Positions 1 through 8,157 of a DNA stretch of 18,295 nucleotides are shown piece by piece (the stretch's first letter is position 1; each line of letters begins with the position of its first letter). The translations under genes and the position numbers were made by a program. The stretch is from Geosiphon pyriformis (lineage: Eukaryota > Glomeromycota > Glomeromycetes > Archaeosporales > Geosiphonaceae): contig JAAOMT010000326.1 in assembly GCA_016748015.1 (NCBI GenBank), positions 13,190 through 31,484 of the forward strand, given 5' to 3'. The notes beneath the pieces were generated by a model, which made no database searches, was not told the DNA's origin, and saw only the letters and a list, made by a program, of their open reading frames with translations.

Positions 1-243
1 AGTTAATAGTATTTAAAAAAATAAAAAATAATTTAAAAAGCTTTAATATTATTTTAATTGTTATTTTTTTATATTATTTAGTTATTTTTAAGTATTTTTT
101 CTTTGTTAATATTATAAAATTTAAAAATATCAGATTTTAAATAATTTAATCTGAAAAGTTTGAAATTTTTCTAATATTAAAATTAAGTTTTTTTTAAGTA
201 TTTTTTAATTTTTTTTAATTTTTTAATTTAAATTTAATTAAAA
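1..243. other. AT-rich flank, no gene seen
   Basis: This stretch is almost only A and T, with runs of T and A and repeated words such as TTTAAGTATTTTTT. I see no reading frame, RNA gene or element end in it. A short palindrome with arms TCAGATT and AATCTGA lies at 130-154, but it is what one expects in such DNA. It is probably the pre-insertion DNA on the left of the LINE, or its far 5' leader. Confidence 0.6.
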
Positions 244-374
244 TAATAGAAAAACTTCTTTCTTTCCTACTTCCCAAATCTTACAAAGAGCATTTTTGTA
301 AAAAAAAAGTTTTTGTTTTTTGTTTTTTCTGTTATATTACTCTTAATATTTCTCAAGTTAGTAATATTTTTGTA
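244..374 (+). other. Putative 5' leader of the LINE
   Basis: Base composition changes at about 244 from pure AT to a mixed sequence with C-rich words (CTTTCTTTCCTACTTCCC), and the first ATG of ORF1 follows at 375. A 5' untranslated region is the simplest reading. The exact 5' end of the element is not visible because I cannot find a target-site duplication, so the left limit is a guess. Confidence 0.35.
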
Positions 375-1097
375 ATGAACCTAAAAACTGCTTCTGGTAG
401 CAATATGTTAAAGAAAAAAACACCAAAAAAAGCCCTTTATAATCCTGTTGGTGGTACTTTTTTTCAGAAAAAAAAGGTTTCAGTTGGCAACATTAAGTAT
501 TCAGACAATAAAAAGCAAATTTTCTTAACCAAATCTACTGTTAATGGTAGAATATTCTTGAATATGAATAGTGAGTTCAGTGAAAATAATGTTTCTGGTG
601 CTGCAATAAATTCTGGTGGGAGTTTTTCTCTTGGTTCAGTAACAACAACTCTCAAAGCTAAGAAATTTTATTCTGGTTTGGTTGGTGGCTCTTCTCTCAG
701 TACAATTAACTTTAAAATAGATGATGATAAGGTCCTCTTTCCCCTTCTCTTAATTTTTCTTTTGATAAAAAATAGGTTAATTCAAAAATAGTTAAGATTC
801 AGGTGGAAATGGCTGTAAAAAAATCTTTTGCATTAGACATAAACCTTTTAGCTGTGAAAGAAAAATCAATAACAGCAAAAATACAAATTATTAGAAAAAT
901 TTTTCAACTGTTAATAGTTTTGGGGGGACTACTACCTTCTTAAAATTTGAAGAAATCATCAGATCTATCTTTATGTCAAAAATAAGCATGGAAAAAATCA
1001 TTTTATTAGCCAAAGAAAAAGGAATCATCATAAACACTAATCTCAAAAAACAAAGAATATGTTCAGATTGGGCCATAGTAATTAAAGAGATTCCCAT
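375..1097 (+). pseudogene. LINE ORF1, 5' fragment
   Basis: This is the first part of ORF1, starting at ATG 375. Residues 1-117 are open, rich in K, S, G and N, and run to an IDDDK motif. After a frameshift near 735 the frame goes on through FDKK, where a TAG probably replaces TGG (W). A second frameshift near 900 leads to an open stretch (FSTVNSFGG, later IICSDWAIVIKEIP-like codons) that reaches the left LTR. The reading frame is cut at 1097 by the LTR element and continues without change of frame at 10915. LINE ORF1 proteins bind the element RNA. No known fold can be named from this half alone; the zinc knuckle lies in the other fragment. Confidence 0.75.
1094..1097. repeat. Target-site duplication, left copy (CCAT)
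   Basis: CCAT directly precedes the TG of the left LTR and recurs directly after the CA of the right LTR. A 4-bp duplication is within the usual range for Ty3/gypsy integrases. It shows that the element arrived by integration, not by recombination between unrelated copies. Confidence 0.8.
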
Positions 1098-1278
1098 TGT
1101 TACCGGAGGTTTTTGGTCTCTTTTCTGTAATGTTGTTGATACTTGTTTGCTGTGAATTCACATTTTCTGGATGTGGTTGAACCTCCAGTAACTGAATTTT
1201 AATTTCAAATTATCTTCTATAATTTGAACTTGCTGAACTTATAAGTAGAATAACTAATTCCATGCCAGTTACTTTATG

Positions 1279-1404
1279 TAGTTACATTGTAGTAAATGTT
1301 AACTCTTTCCCAGGAATTGCTCATCTGGAAGCTCACTAAAAATATGTATAGTTACTTTGCTGTGAAAGTCAACTCTTTTACAGGAATCTCATCTGTAGGC
1401 TACC
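1279..1404. repeat. Degenerate 70-bp-period duplication inside the LTR
   Basis: Two similar blocks, 1279-1336 and 1349-1404, both start TAGTTAC and share AACTCTTT, CAGGAAT, CTCATCTG and a GGCTAC/AGCTCAC end. The period is 70 bp. The same pair is present in the right LTR, so it predates this insertion and belongs to the family's LTR. It lies in the inferred U5 part. I cannot assign a role to it. Confidence 0.5.
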
Positions 1405-1600
1405 TTAATGATTGTAATAAGAAAATAAAAATAAAAATAAAAAAAATAGAATTTTATCAAGAGAAACATTTTTGATCCAAGCCTGGAGTCACTAACAGTT
1501 TACTGAAATTAGTAGCTAATCAATTTCAAAACGTTAGTTGAGTTTTGGGGATTTTCCAAGTATAATACTTAAAGAATTTGGTTTTTCGAATTATTTGATA

Positions 1601-1606
1601 TTTATT
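1601..1606 (-). promoter_or_regulatory. AATAAA poly(A) signal in the 3' LTR
   Basis: On the element strand AATAAA lies about 76 nt downstream of the TATAAAAG box of the same LTR. That is the spacing expected for a short R region (roughly 1655 down to 1580). The counterpart in the right LTR is at 10444-10449. The sequence is so AT-rich that the hexamer alone would mean little; its position after the TATA box gives it weight. Confidence 0.45.
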
Positions 1607-1740
1607 TCTTTTGTGTATGTAGGAATAGTTCTAAGTGATAAATCTAAAGTAAGATACATTTTCTCGAAGAAAGAAGCTCTTCTTTTATACAACTTGTCGT
1701 AACACTATTCTATGAACTTAAACTTTGCTATTTTCTACAA

Positions 1741-1860
1741 TTTTGCTGAACTAAAAATACATTTTGGCGAATTACAAGTTATTTCTGCAAACTATTAGAT
1801 ATTTTGGTGAACTATCAATTATTTCGGCAAATTTCTACAAATTTTGGCAAACTTTTGAAT
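1741..1860. repeat. Tandem array in the LTR, about six 20-bp units (left copy)
   Basis: Units begin at 1741, 1762, 1782, 1802, 1822 and 1842 and share a core close to ATTTTGGCGAACTA (variants TTTCTGCAAACTA, TTTTGGTGAACTA, TTTCGGCAAATTT). The steps are 21, 20, 20, 20 and 20 bp. The array lies upstream of the TATA box on the element strand, in U3. Repeated protein-binding sites spaced by two helical turns are a reasonable inference, because retroelement U3 regions often hold such enhancers. No binding factor can be named. Confidence 0.65.
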
Positions 1861-2035
1861 GTTACATAGTTCAGGGTATTGCATGATTTAATCATCGCAA
1901 TTAGGTTACATTTGTATTGTGTACAAATTGAGTTATTAATCAAATGATAATTTTGGACATTTTGTTAATGTAATAAGTGATAATTTGAAACGATAATATG
2001 CTAATTAATAATAGGATTTATAAAATAATTTCATG

Positions 2036-2755
2036 CTAAATAATATCTTTAATTTCATTTGATAACATAATCTCTTTCTCAAGACTGAGTTCCGTCGAAA
2101 TCCAAGTACTGTCTGTAATTTCCAGATAGTAATCCAAAATTATTGAAGAAATTTGGTCTAAAAATTGTTGAAATTTCAGTTCTGTGAGCTTTCCAATGTA
2201 TTGAATCTTCAAAGGTCATAATATTGGGTTTTGTAGGACATTTTTACAGGTGTAGAATAGGTCATAAAGTCTAAGAGCAGCTCTGAGCTTATAGCGACTG
2301 TTTGTTGGTCCAGCTATTGTCTTGAATTCATTGTGAAGTTGTTTCTGAATAGCTTCTTTTGTGAGGTTTGCTGTTGTAAGTTCCAGTTTCCATTCGTAGA
2401 ATGTTTTTCCAATGTGGAAATATCTATAGATTAGAGGATATTCAGTGTTTTCCTCATTGAGACACAGTTGAAGTCTTTGTTAAATTGTAGCATTTGGTGG
2501 AATACTAATCAGAGTGAGCATTAAGTTTTCTCTTAAAGCAAGCTATAAAAGTTCTGGCAGGTGAATTCCAGAATAACTTCTTGTATTCTTTTTATATGGG
2601 TGATATTTTCGTGAATTTGGGGCTAAATTTGTAACTACTTCTGTTTAGGTATAATTAATGTGGTTTTCAGTAACAGTAATGAATAATTCGGGTATTGTTT
2701 TTAAAACTAACATTAGTTTTTGGGATAATTGTTGAATGTTTTGAGAAATAGTCAT
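2036..2755 (-). pseudogene. Extra 3' ORF of the LTR element, unknown function
   Basis: Downstream of integrase a further reading frame starts at ATG 2755 and ends at TAG 2036-2038, inside the first 32 bases of the 3' LTR. It is 239 codons long with four in-frame stops (after INYT, PELL, NATI and NPIL), each one substitution from a sense codon. Between the stops the sequence looks like protein, with aromatic and charged residues (for example FHIGKTFYEWKLELT, RYKLRAALRLYDLF) and a mostly helical character. I see no signal peptide or membrane segment, so a fusion-type envelope is not supported. It is in the pol frame but separated from integrase by about 100 nt with several stops. I do not recognise the family. 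Confidence 0.55.
2068..2087 (-). promoter_or_regulatory. Polypurine tract candidate
   Basis: On the element strand TTGAGAAAGAGATTA lies directly before the 3' LTR. A purine-rich primer for plus-strand DNA synthesis is expected exactly here in LTR retrotransposons. The tract is short and is also read as the C-terminal codons of the 3' ORF. Confidence 0.5.
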
Positions 2756-2854
2756 TCTAAGAGATTTGAAAAAAAATTATTTTTGGTGTATGGGTTTTTA
2801 TGTTATTTTTGTTTTGATTGTTTCTAAATTATAAGGGATAACTAGTAAATTAAA

Positions 2855-4291
2855 TTAAGTGTTCAGGTTGGAAGGTTGTTCAATGACAACTATTGGTTCT
2901 AAGTTTCGGGAAATATTTTCGAGATTGACTAAAGGGGAATGTGTACCAATTTGTGCAATTAATGGTTCAGGATTGTTTCTTGAATGATAGTATTTCAAAC
3001 AATCTCCATGTGCAACTTTTGCTAAGATTTTGTCATCAAGTCTTAGCTTGTATGATCCGTTGCCTAGGACTTCATGGATAAAGAATGGTCCATCCCATTT
3101 GTTTTCAAATTTTTCACTCCATTGTTTTTCTGCTTTAGTTTTGTGTAAGAGAACTTTGTTTCTGATTTTAAATTCATTGGTGACTAGAGGCAAATTGTTG
3201 TCATGCCGTTCTTTTTATTGAGTTTGGGAGTGTTTAATATGGGTGGCTGCTATTTGTCGTTTTCCTTCCAATGTGCTAAGCAGAGTGTAGGCTCTTCACT
3301 AAAGCGTTTCTTGGAAATTGTTTTCATTAATTGGTTGTGCTGGGTATGTTTCCACTGTGAAACTAATTGGTAATGTTGCTGTTCTTCCGTAAGTTAAATC
3401 AAATGGTGTGTGTTTTGTGGTATCTTGTTTTAGTGTTCTATATGCTAGCAACACTGATGAAATAAAGATATCCCAATCTTGCTCAAAATCAATTGAGACT
3501 TTGGCTAATGACTTACACACTATTCTGTTAAAACGTTCCACAAGTCCATTTGTTTGTGGATGGTAGGGTGAAGACAGAGGTCTTTTGACATTGAATTGTT
3601 TGCAAATTTCTTGTATCAGATTGTTCACAAAGTGTGTCCCCTGATCAGATAAAAGTTCAATTGGACATTCATGTCTATAAATGATGTTTTCATAGATGAA
3701 ATTTGCTACTGATTTTGCATCTGCTCGTTGAATGGCTTTGGCTTCGGGCCATTTAGTAAGATAGTCTATTGCTACTGCAATATAATGGTTTCCTTGAGTG
3801 GTAATAGATAGTGGTCTGACTAAATCAATACCAACTCAGTCAAAGGGTTGTCCAACTTTGATTGAATTTAATGGTTCAGTAGGGCATGTTCCTTCTCTTT
3901 TTTGACAACTATTACAAGATTTGACATATTTGTAAATGTCTTTTCTCATTTAAGGCCAAAAGTAGTATTCTAGTGTTCTTTGGGTGGTGCTGTCTTTTCT
4001 GAAGTGGGCTGATGAAGGATCTGAGTGCATGTTGTATAATATAGTCTCTTTTTCCTGTTCTTGTATTAATCTGAGTGGTTTGTCTAAGTTTTTGAAATTT
4101 CGATGATAAATAATGTTGTTATGTAGGAAATATTGTTTGGCTTGTTGTTGTAGTCGATGTTTTTCATCTGGAGACCAATCTGTTGGAATTGTTAATGTTT
4201 CCAAATATTGTTTGAAATTGTTGTAGTTTTCCAAATTTATTGTTTGTTGGCTCTTTCGGTTGGTTAAGTTAAGTGTTGGTTTTTGTGTTTT
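2855..4291 (-). pseudogene. Integrase (C-terminal part of pol)
   Basis: The integrase inserts the element's DNA copy into the host genome. The zinc-binding HHCC is visible: His codons at about 4025-4027 and 4004-4006, and Cys codons at 3914-3916 and 3905-3907 in SCNSC. The catalytic core keeps all three acids: Asp in GID (3824-3826), Asp in SDQG (3644-3646) and Glu in LVERF (3536-3538), with 35 residues between the last two (DD35E). The C-terminal part has a WDGPF motif near 3091, the GPY/F-type module of gypsy integrases; no chromodomain follows. The frame is broken by TAA 3950, TGA 3836 (probably a former Trp), TAG 3299, TGA 3296 and TAA 3215. It ends at TAA 2855-2857. Confidence 0.88.
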
Positions 4292-4294
4292 CTA

Positions 4295-5584
4295 ATCTTG
4301 TCTCATTCTGGAGAGACAGTCAACATTGGTGTGGAGTTTTCCTGGTTTGTGATGTACTATGTATCAATAGTTTGCTAGAAATTCTGTCCATCAGGTTTGT
4401 TTTGCATTCAGCTGAGTATTTTTGTTCTGAAGCCATTTGAGTCCAATATTATCAGTGATAATATCGAATTCTTTAGGCCTGAGATAAAGGTTGAAGTGGT
4501 GTAGGGCCCAAATTACGGCTGCTGTTACTAGTTCTGTGGCAGGATAGTTTTTCTCAGCTGGTTTTAATGTTCTGCTAGCATAAGCAATTACTCGTTCATT
4601 TCCATTGTCATCTAGTTGTGATAAGATGACACCAAAGACAGTATACGAAGCATCTGTAGCTAGTCGAAATTGGTTGCTGAAATCCAGGTAGGCGAAGATT
4701 GGAGCTGTTGTCAGTTTTTCCTTGAAAATTTTAAAAGCTTTTTGGTGTTTGGTAGTCCATTTGTATTCAACGTTTTTGGTGGTGAGCTGGTTAAGGGGTT
4801 TTGCAATTTCCGAGAATCCTTTGATAAACTTCCAATAGTAGGATGCTAATCTTATGAATTCTCTTAATTCTGTAGTATTTTGAGGAGTTTTGAAGTTTTT
4901 GACAACGCTGATTTTTCCAGGGTCTGGTTTGATTCCATCTCTATTAATGATATGCCCAAGGAAGGCCAAGCTTGTTTTTTCAAAGTAGCATTTTTCGATG
5001 TTGAGTTTTAGTCCTGCTTTTTGTAATCATTGAAAAACTTCTCACAGGTGTTTTAAGTGTAATTCAAATGATGGAGAATAAACATCAGTATCATCAAGAT
5101 AAATGACTACTGATTTCCAAAGAAGTCCTTGGTACACAACATCCATTAATCTCTGAAACGTTGCTGGTGCATTGCATAATCCGAAAGGTATTACATTAAA
5201 CTCGTAATTTCCGCCTTGGGTGGTGAATGCTGTTTTGGGGTGATCTTTGAGATCCATAGCAACTTGCCAGTAACCGCTTTCTAAATCTAGTGTTAAAAAG
5301 TATTTGGATTTTTCAAGGGCATCCAACATGTCATCAATCTGGAGAAGGGGGTAGGCATCTCCAATTGTAACACTGTTGAGTTGTCGATAGTCAACACAAA
5401 ATCGAATCTTCCCATTTTTTTTTTTAACTAGCACTACAAGTGAAGCCCAAGAACTCATGGAGGGTTGGATGAGCCCATTGTTAAGCATTTGTTGTACTTC
5501 TTCTTGGATGAATTGGTGGCTTTCTAGAGCAACTCGATATGCTTGTTGTTTTCTTGGTTTGGCATCTCCTGTGTAAATTTGGTG
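4295..5584 (-). pseudogene. Reverse transcriptase and RNase H (pol)
   Basis: These domains copy the element RNA into DNA and remove the RNA strand. RT motifs are well kept: FCVDYRQLN, TLDLESGYWQ (first catalytic Asp), PFGLCNAPATFQ, and YLDD at about 5090-5098 with both Asp. The RNase H domain (4391-4700) shows ATDASY, YPATELV (Glu) and IITDNIGLKWL (Asp; the usual His is Asn). It is followed by a VHHKPGKLH linker typical of gypsy RNase H. In-frame stops are TGA 5042, TGA 5027, TGA 4391, TGA 4364 and TAG 4292, with no frameshift. The active-site residues survive, so inactivation comes from the stops. The upstream boundary is the TAA at 5585. Confidence 0.92.
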
Positions 5585-6697
5585 TTAGACCAAATCGGTT
5601 CTTTCCAAGTCATTGTTGTTTTCAACAAAGATATCGGCAAATTTTACAATTAGCTCTTTGAGCTGGGTCTGTTGTTGTGGTTTAAGTTGTCCCATATTGA
5701 TTCGAGATAGTTTTTCCATGACAACATGATAGTTTTTGGAGCTGGGGTTTGGGTTGATTTTTGGTAGTAAATGTCCAATAATTTTAGAGAAATTGGGGAC
5801 TGTTTGGGGTAATTCTTGTTGGAATATATTACTGTGAATAACTCCAATTTCTAAATTATTTAATAAAATTATAGGGTAATTATTGGAGTTGTAAAAAGTA
5901 ACTTGGACTTTCTTTGTTCCTTCTGGAATATAAATGTTTGGAATTGAAATATTATGTTCCAAGCAGACTTGTTCATTGGACTCAAAAATTTGTTGTGTGG
6001 TTGTTGGCTTTGGGCAGGTGTAGATTTCCAGATGTTCTCCAAAGGGTGAGATGGTAATTGGTTGTGGAAGTCTTAGAATCTGGTGAGATTCTTTCTGTGT
6101 GTTAAGAGCTATATTAACTGGAACTGTGAATCGTTCAGTTGAACCAAAACCTTGAGTTCCTCTATTGCTTTTTCCTAATTGTTCTCTTTGATTGACTAGT
6201 TGCAAACCCAAAATGTTGATTAAGGGTAGGTAAATAGCTTGGGCAATTTTTTCAGCATGTTTGATCTTAAATGGTTTGTCAGTTTCGTTTTGAAGCATCA
6301 CTGTAATGTTTCCAGTATATCCAGCATTAATTATTCCTCCTCTGACATTGATTCCTTTGCTTGCCAGAGAGGACTGGGAGGTAATTTGAACCATTGCTTC
6401 TGGTGGGATTTCGAATGCAATTTTTAAGTTGATTTTTGTGAGGGATTTGGGTTTGAGAACAAGAGTATCTTTGCCTAGATATTTTAGGTCATATCTAGTA
6501 TCAATTTCGTGTGCTTTTTCAGGTTTTATTCCTTGTCCATTGTTGTTGAAGTATTTAAGTTGTAAGACAGGCTGATTTTCAATAAGGTAGATAGGTATTG
6601 TTTTACTTTCTTCCATTATTTCAGGTTCTCCAAATTCAATTTCGTTCTCATCATTTTTGCTGGGCAAGGAGATACTAAGAGTGTAGCATTTAGAACA
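5585..6697 (-). pseudogene. dUTPase domain of pol, with a linker to RT
   Basis: dUTPase hydrolyses dUTP to dUMP and keeps uracil out of newly made DNA. All five trimeric dUTPase motifs are recognisable, counted from a codon at 6667: motif I DTRYDL (56-61), motif II TSQSSLASKGI (97-106), motif III GGIINAGYTG (110-119), motif IV PFKIKHAEKIAQAI (132-145) and motif V RGTQGFGSTE (169-178). Several key residues are altered in ways that G-to-A changes explain: the Gly of motif I is Arg, the Arg of motif II is Gln, the catalytic Asp of motif III is Asn, and the final Gly is Glu. Residues 181-360 are a beta-rich linker (IYIPEGTKKVQVTFYN) that ends in the usual pre-RT stretch (FADIF). The domain lies between PR and RT, in the RT frame, after a TAA at 6698. 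Confidence 0.88.
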
Positions 6698-7377
6698 TTA
6701 CTGTTCATCGCAAGGCATAATGCATTCTTCACATAGCCTAATGTTCATTTGCTTTAATTGTTGAATTTGAGCTTCTTGGGTTGGGTAGGTGTGACTTGCA
6801 ATTTGGTGGTAGACTTCTATTTCATCTTCGTAATTGAATCCAGCTAATTCCATGGTGTATTCAATGTATTCTGCTTCCTTTATTTGACAAACATCTTTTT
6901 TAGTAGCTCCATTAATTAATGCCATTGCTAGATCGAAAATCATTTTAGCATCATGGGGGTAGTGATAAAATTTGTTGAGAGCACTGTTGTATACTGCATT
7001 AAAGGGTGTTCTTTTTTTTACTTTTTCTGAAATTGATAAAGCATATTGGCAAGTCTGATTGCAGACTTCGCCTCTCATGGCTACATCAATCCAATTGCAT
7101 TCTTCTGGTAGCATATTTCCACAAGTCAAACAAGAGGTGTTATCCTATTTTCTATTTTTTTTTATTAGATGGCCCCATTGTTCTCTGTGGCAAGCCTTGC
7201 AGTAATAACAAGTATGATTCTCATATTCTTCTTCAAGTGAAATGCAGGCTCCCATTGACAATAGTTTCTTGTGGCAGTCCTTACATTTAAGGGGAATATA
7301 GGGGCATTGTTTCCTTGGTTCGGGTTTTGGGTAAGGGATATTCCATCCAAAGGTTTCGGGTTTAGTGTGTGGGTAAA
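6698..7377 (-). pseudogene. Cysteine-rich, zinc-binding-like module of pol
   Basis: Between retropepsin and dUTPase, in the pol frame, lies a segment of about 210 codons with roughly 18 Cys. The pairs are C-x6-C-x2-C (QCPYIPLKCKDCHKK), C-x2-C-x2-CH (CYYCKACHREQWGH), C-x2-C (SCLTCGN), EEC, EVC-x3-C, and near the end C-x2-C-x4-C (LCEECIMPC) followed by C-x2-C just after the stop. This spacing looks like several zinc ribbons or knuckles. The middle part is helical (DAKMIFDLAMALINGATK). It has one internal TAG (7145-7147) and closes at TAA 6698-6700. I do not recognise a named family. It could assist nucleic-acid binding or be a captured host domain. Confidence 0.6.
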
Positions 7378-8157
7378 ATGTTCTTGTTCTGTTTTATTGG
7401 CCCAGTTGGACGTTGATCCCAGAGCCATGAATGTTTCAATGAGAGGTTTTTTCTCTTCCGGTTCGAATTCAAAAGCCGGGGCTTTTTCAGAGCATTTGTT
7501 GAATATACCACAAATGGCAGGTACCCGGGTGTGTTGTCCTTGGTAGGAGATTGTTAACTCTTGTGTTTCCCAATTCAGATTAGCATTGGCTTTTTGAAGC
7601 CAATCATTTCTGATGAGAGCTTGGTATTGGGGTGTGTCCATTACAAGAACTTTGACTGGAATGGTGATTCCATCAAGTGTAAACAAAAAATTGTCAATTT
7701 CTCCTACTGGGGTCTTTTTCATGCCATCAGTAGTAATGATTACTGTTTGAGCTGGTCAGTCGACATTTCTTTTCAACTGTTGCATTAACTGGTAGATGAT
7801 AATGCTTCTGGTGGATTCACTGTCTAGGATCAAGCGAATTGTCTTTCCTTTGACTTCAGCTTTAGTGTACATGGCCGTAATTGCTTTTTGTTCATTGGCA
7901 GCTGCATTGCTAAGCAGAAATGGTGACTTATTTGCTTTGAACTCAAAAGGGAATATATCTGAAAGGTTAGTGTTTTTAGCGATTCTGGCTGGTGGAATTG
8001 TGGTGAGAGTATAGAAAGGGTTTTGTTGTTGTTGTGCTGCAGCTCTACCTTCTGAGAGTGCAGTATGGTGAAAATCTTGTTCTTCCAGTATTGTTAAATA
8101 ACTGGGTTGAGTGTGGTAGTAGTTGGGTTTTGGTTGAGTGGTATTTCGGAGAACCAA
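7378..8157 (-). pseudogene. Retropepsin (aspartic protease) domain
   Basis: Retropepsin cleaves the gag-pol polyprotein and works as a dimer. The active-site loop is at 7800-7830: LILDSESTRSIII, where the family has Asp-Ser/Thr-Gly. Here the Gly codon is GAA (Glu) at 7816-7818, one G-to-A step, so the enzyme would be dead. Downstream, DNFLFTLDGITIPVKVLV and LIRNDWLQKANANLNW match the flap and C-terminal half of gypsy proteases (the D-x-L motif). A TGA at 7756-7758 (probable CGA) splits the domain. The upstream frame is shared with gag. Near 7378 the frame must slip by -1 to reach the Cys module, by loss of one T in a TTTT run or by a real frameshift site. Confidence 0.82.

Larger units (their letters stand above)
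1098..2067 (-). repeat. 3' LTR (left copy), 970 bp
   Basis: This copy starts TGTTACC and ends GATAACA on the + strand. It is the same length as the right LTR and differs from it by about 54 substitutions counted by eye, of which all but one (an A/C near 1495) are transitions. For the - strand element this is the 3' LTR, where the transcript would end. It carries TATAAAAG (1682-1689), AATAAA (1601-1606), a 20-bp-period array (1741-1860) and an internal duplication (1279-1336 and 1349-1404), all on the element's own strand. Confidence 0.93.

Noticed and set aside
130-154. Hairpin terminator or regulatory palindrome
   Set aside because: Seven-base AT-rich arms in nearly pure AT DNA are expected by chance, and no gene lies upstream of it.
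1741-1860. CRISPR-like array
   Set aside because: The 20-bp units are contiguous and degenerate with no spacers, and they lie in an LTR of a eukaryotic retroelement.
2036-2755. Envelope gene
   Set aside because: No signal peptide, furin-type site, heptad repeat or membrane anchor is visible, so the ORF is listed as unknown.
2855-3090. Chromodomain at the integrase C-terminus
   Set aside because: After the GPF motif only a short tail without the aromatic-cage pattern is left before the stop, so I do not claim one.
7165-7377. The protease frame continued to 7165
   Set aside because: It stays open by chance past 7377, but the -1 frame gives the cysteine pairs and joins the dUTPase frame, so the protease frame is a shadow there.
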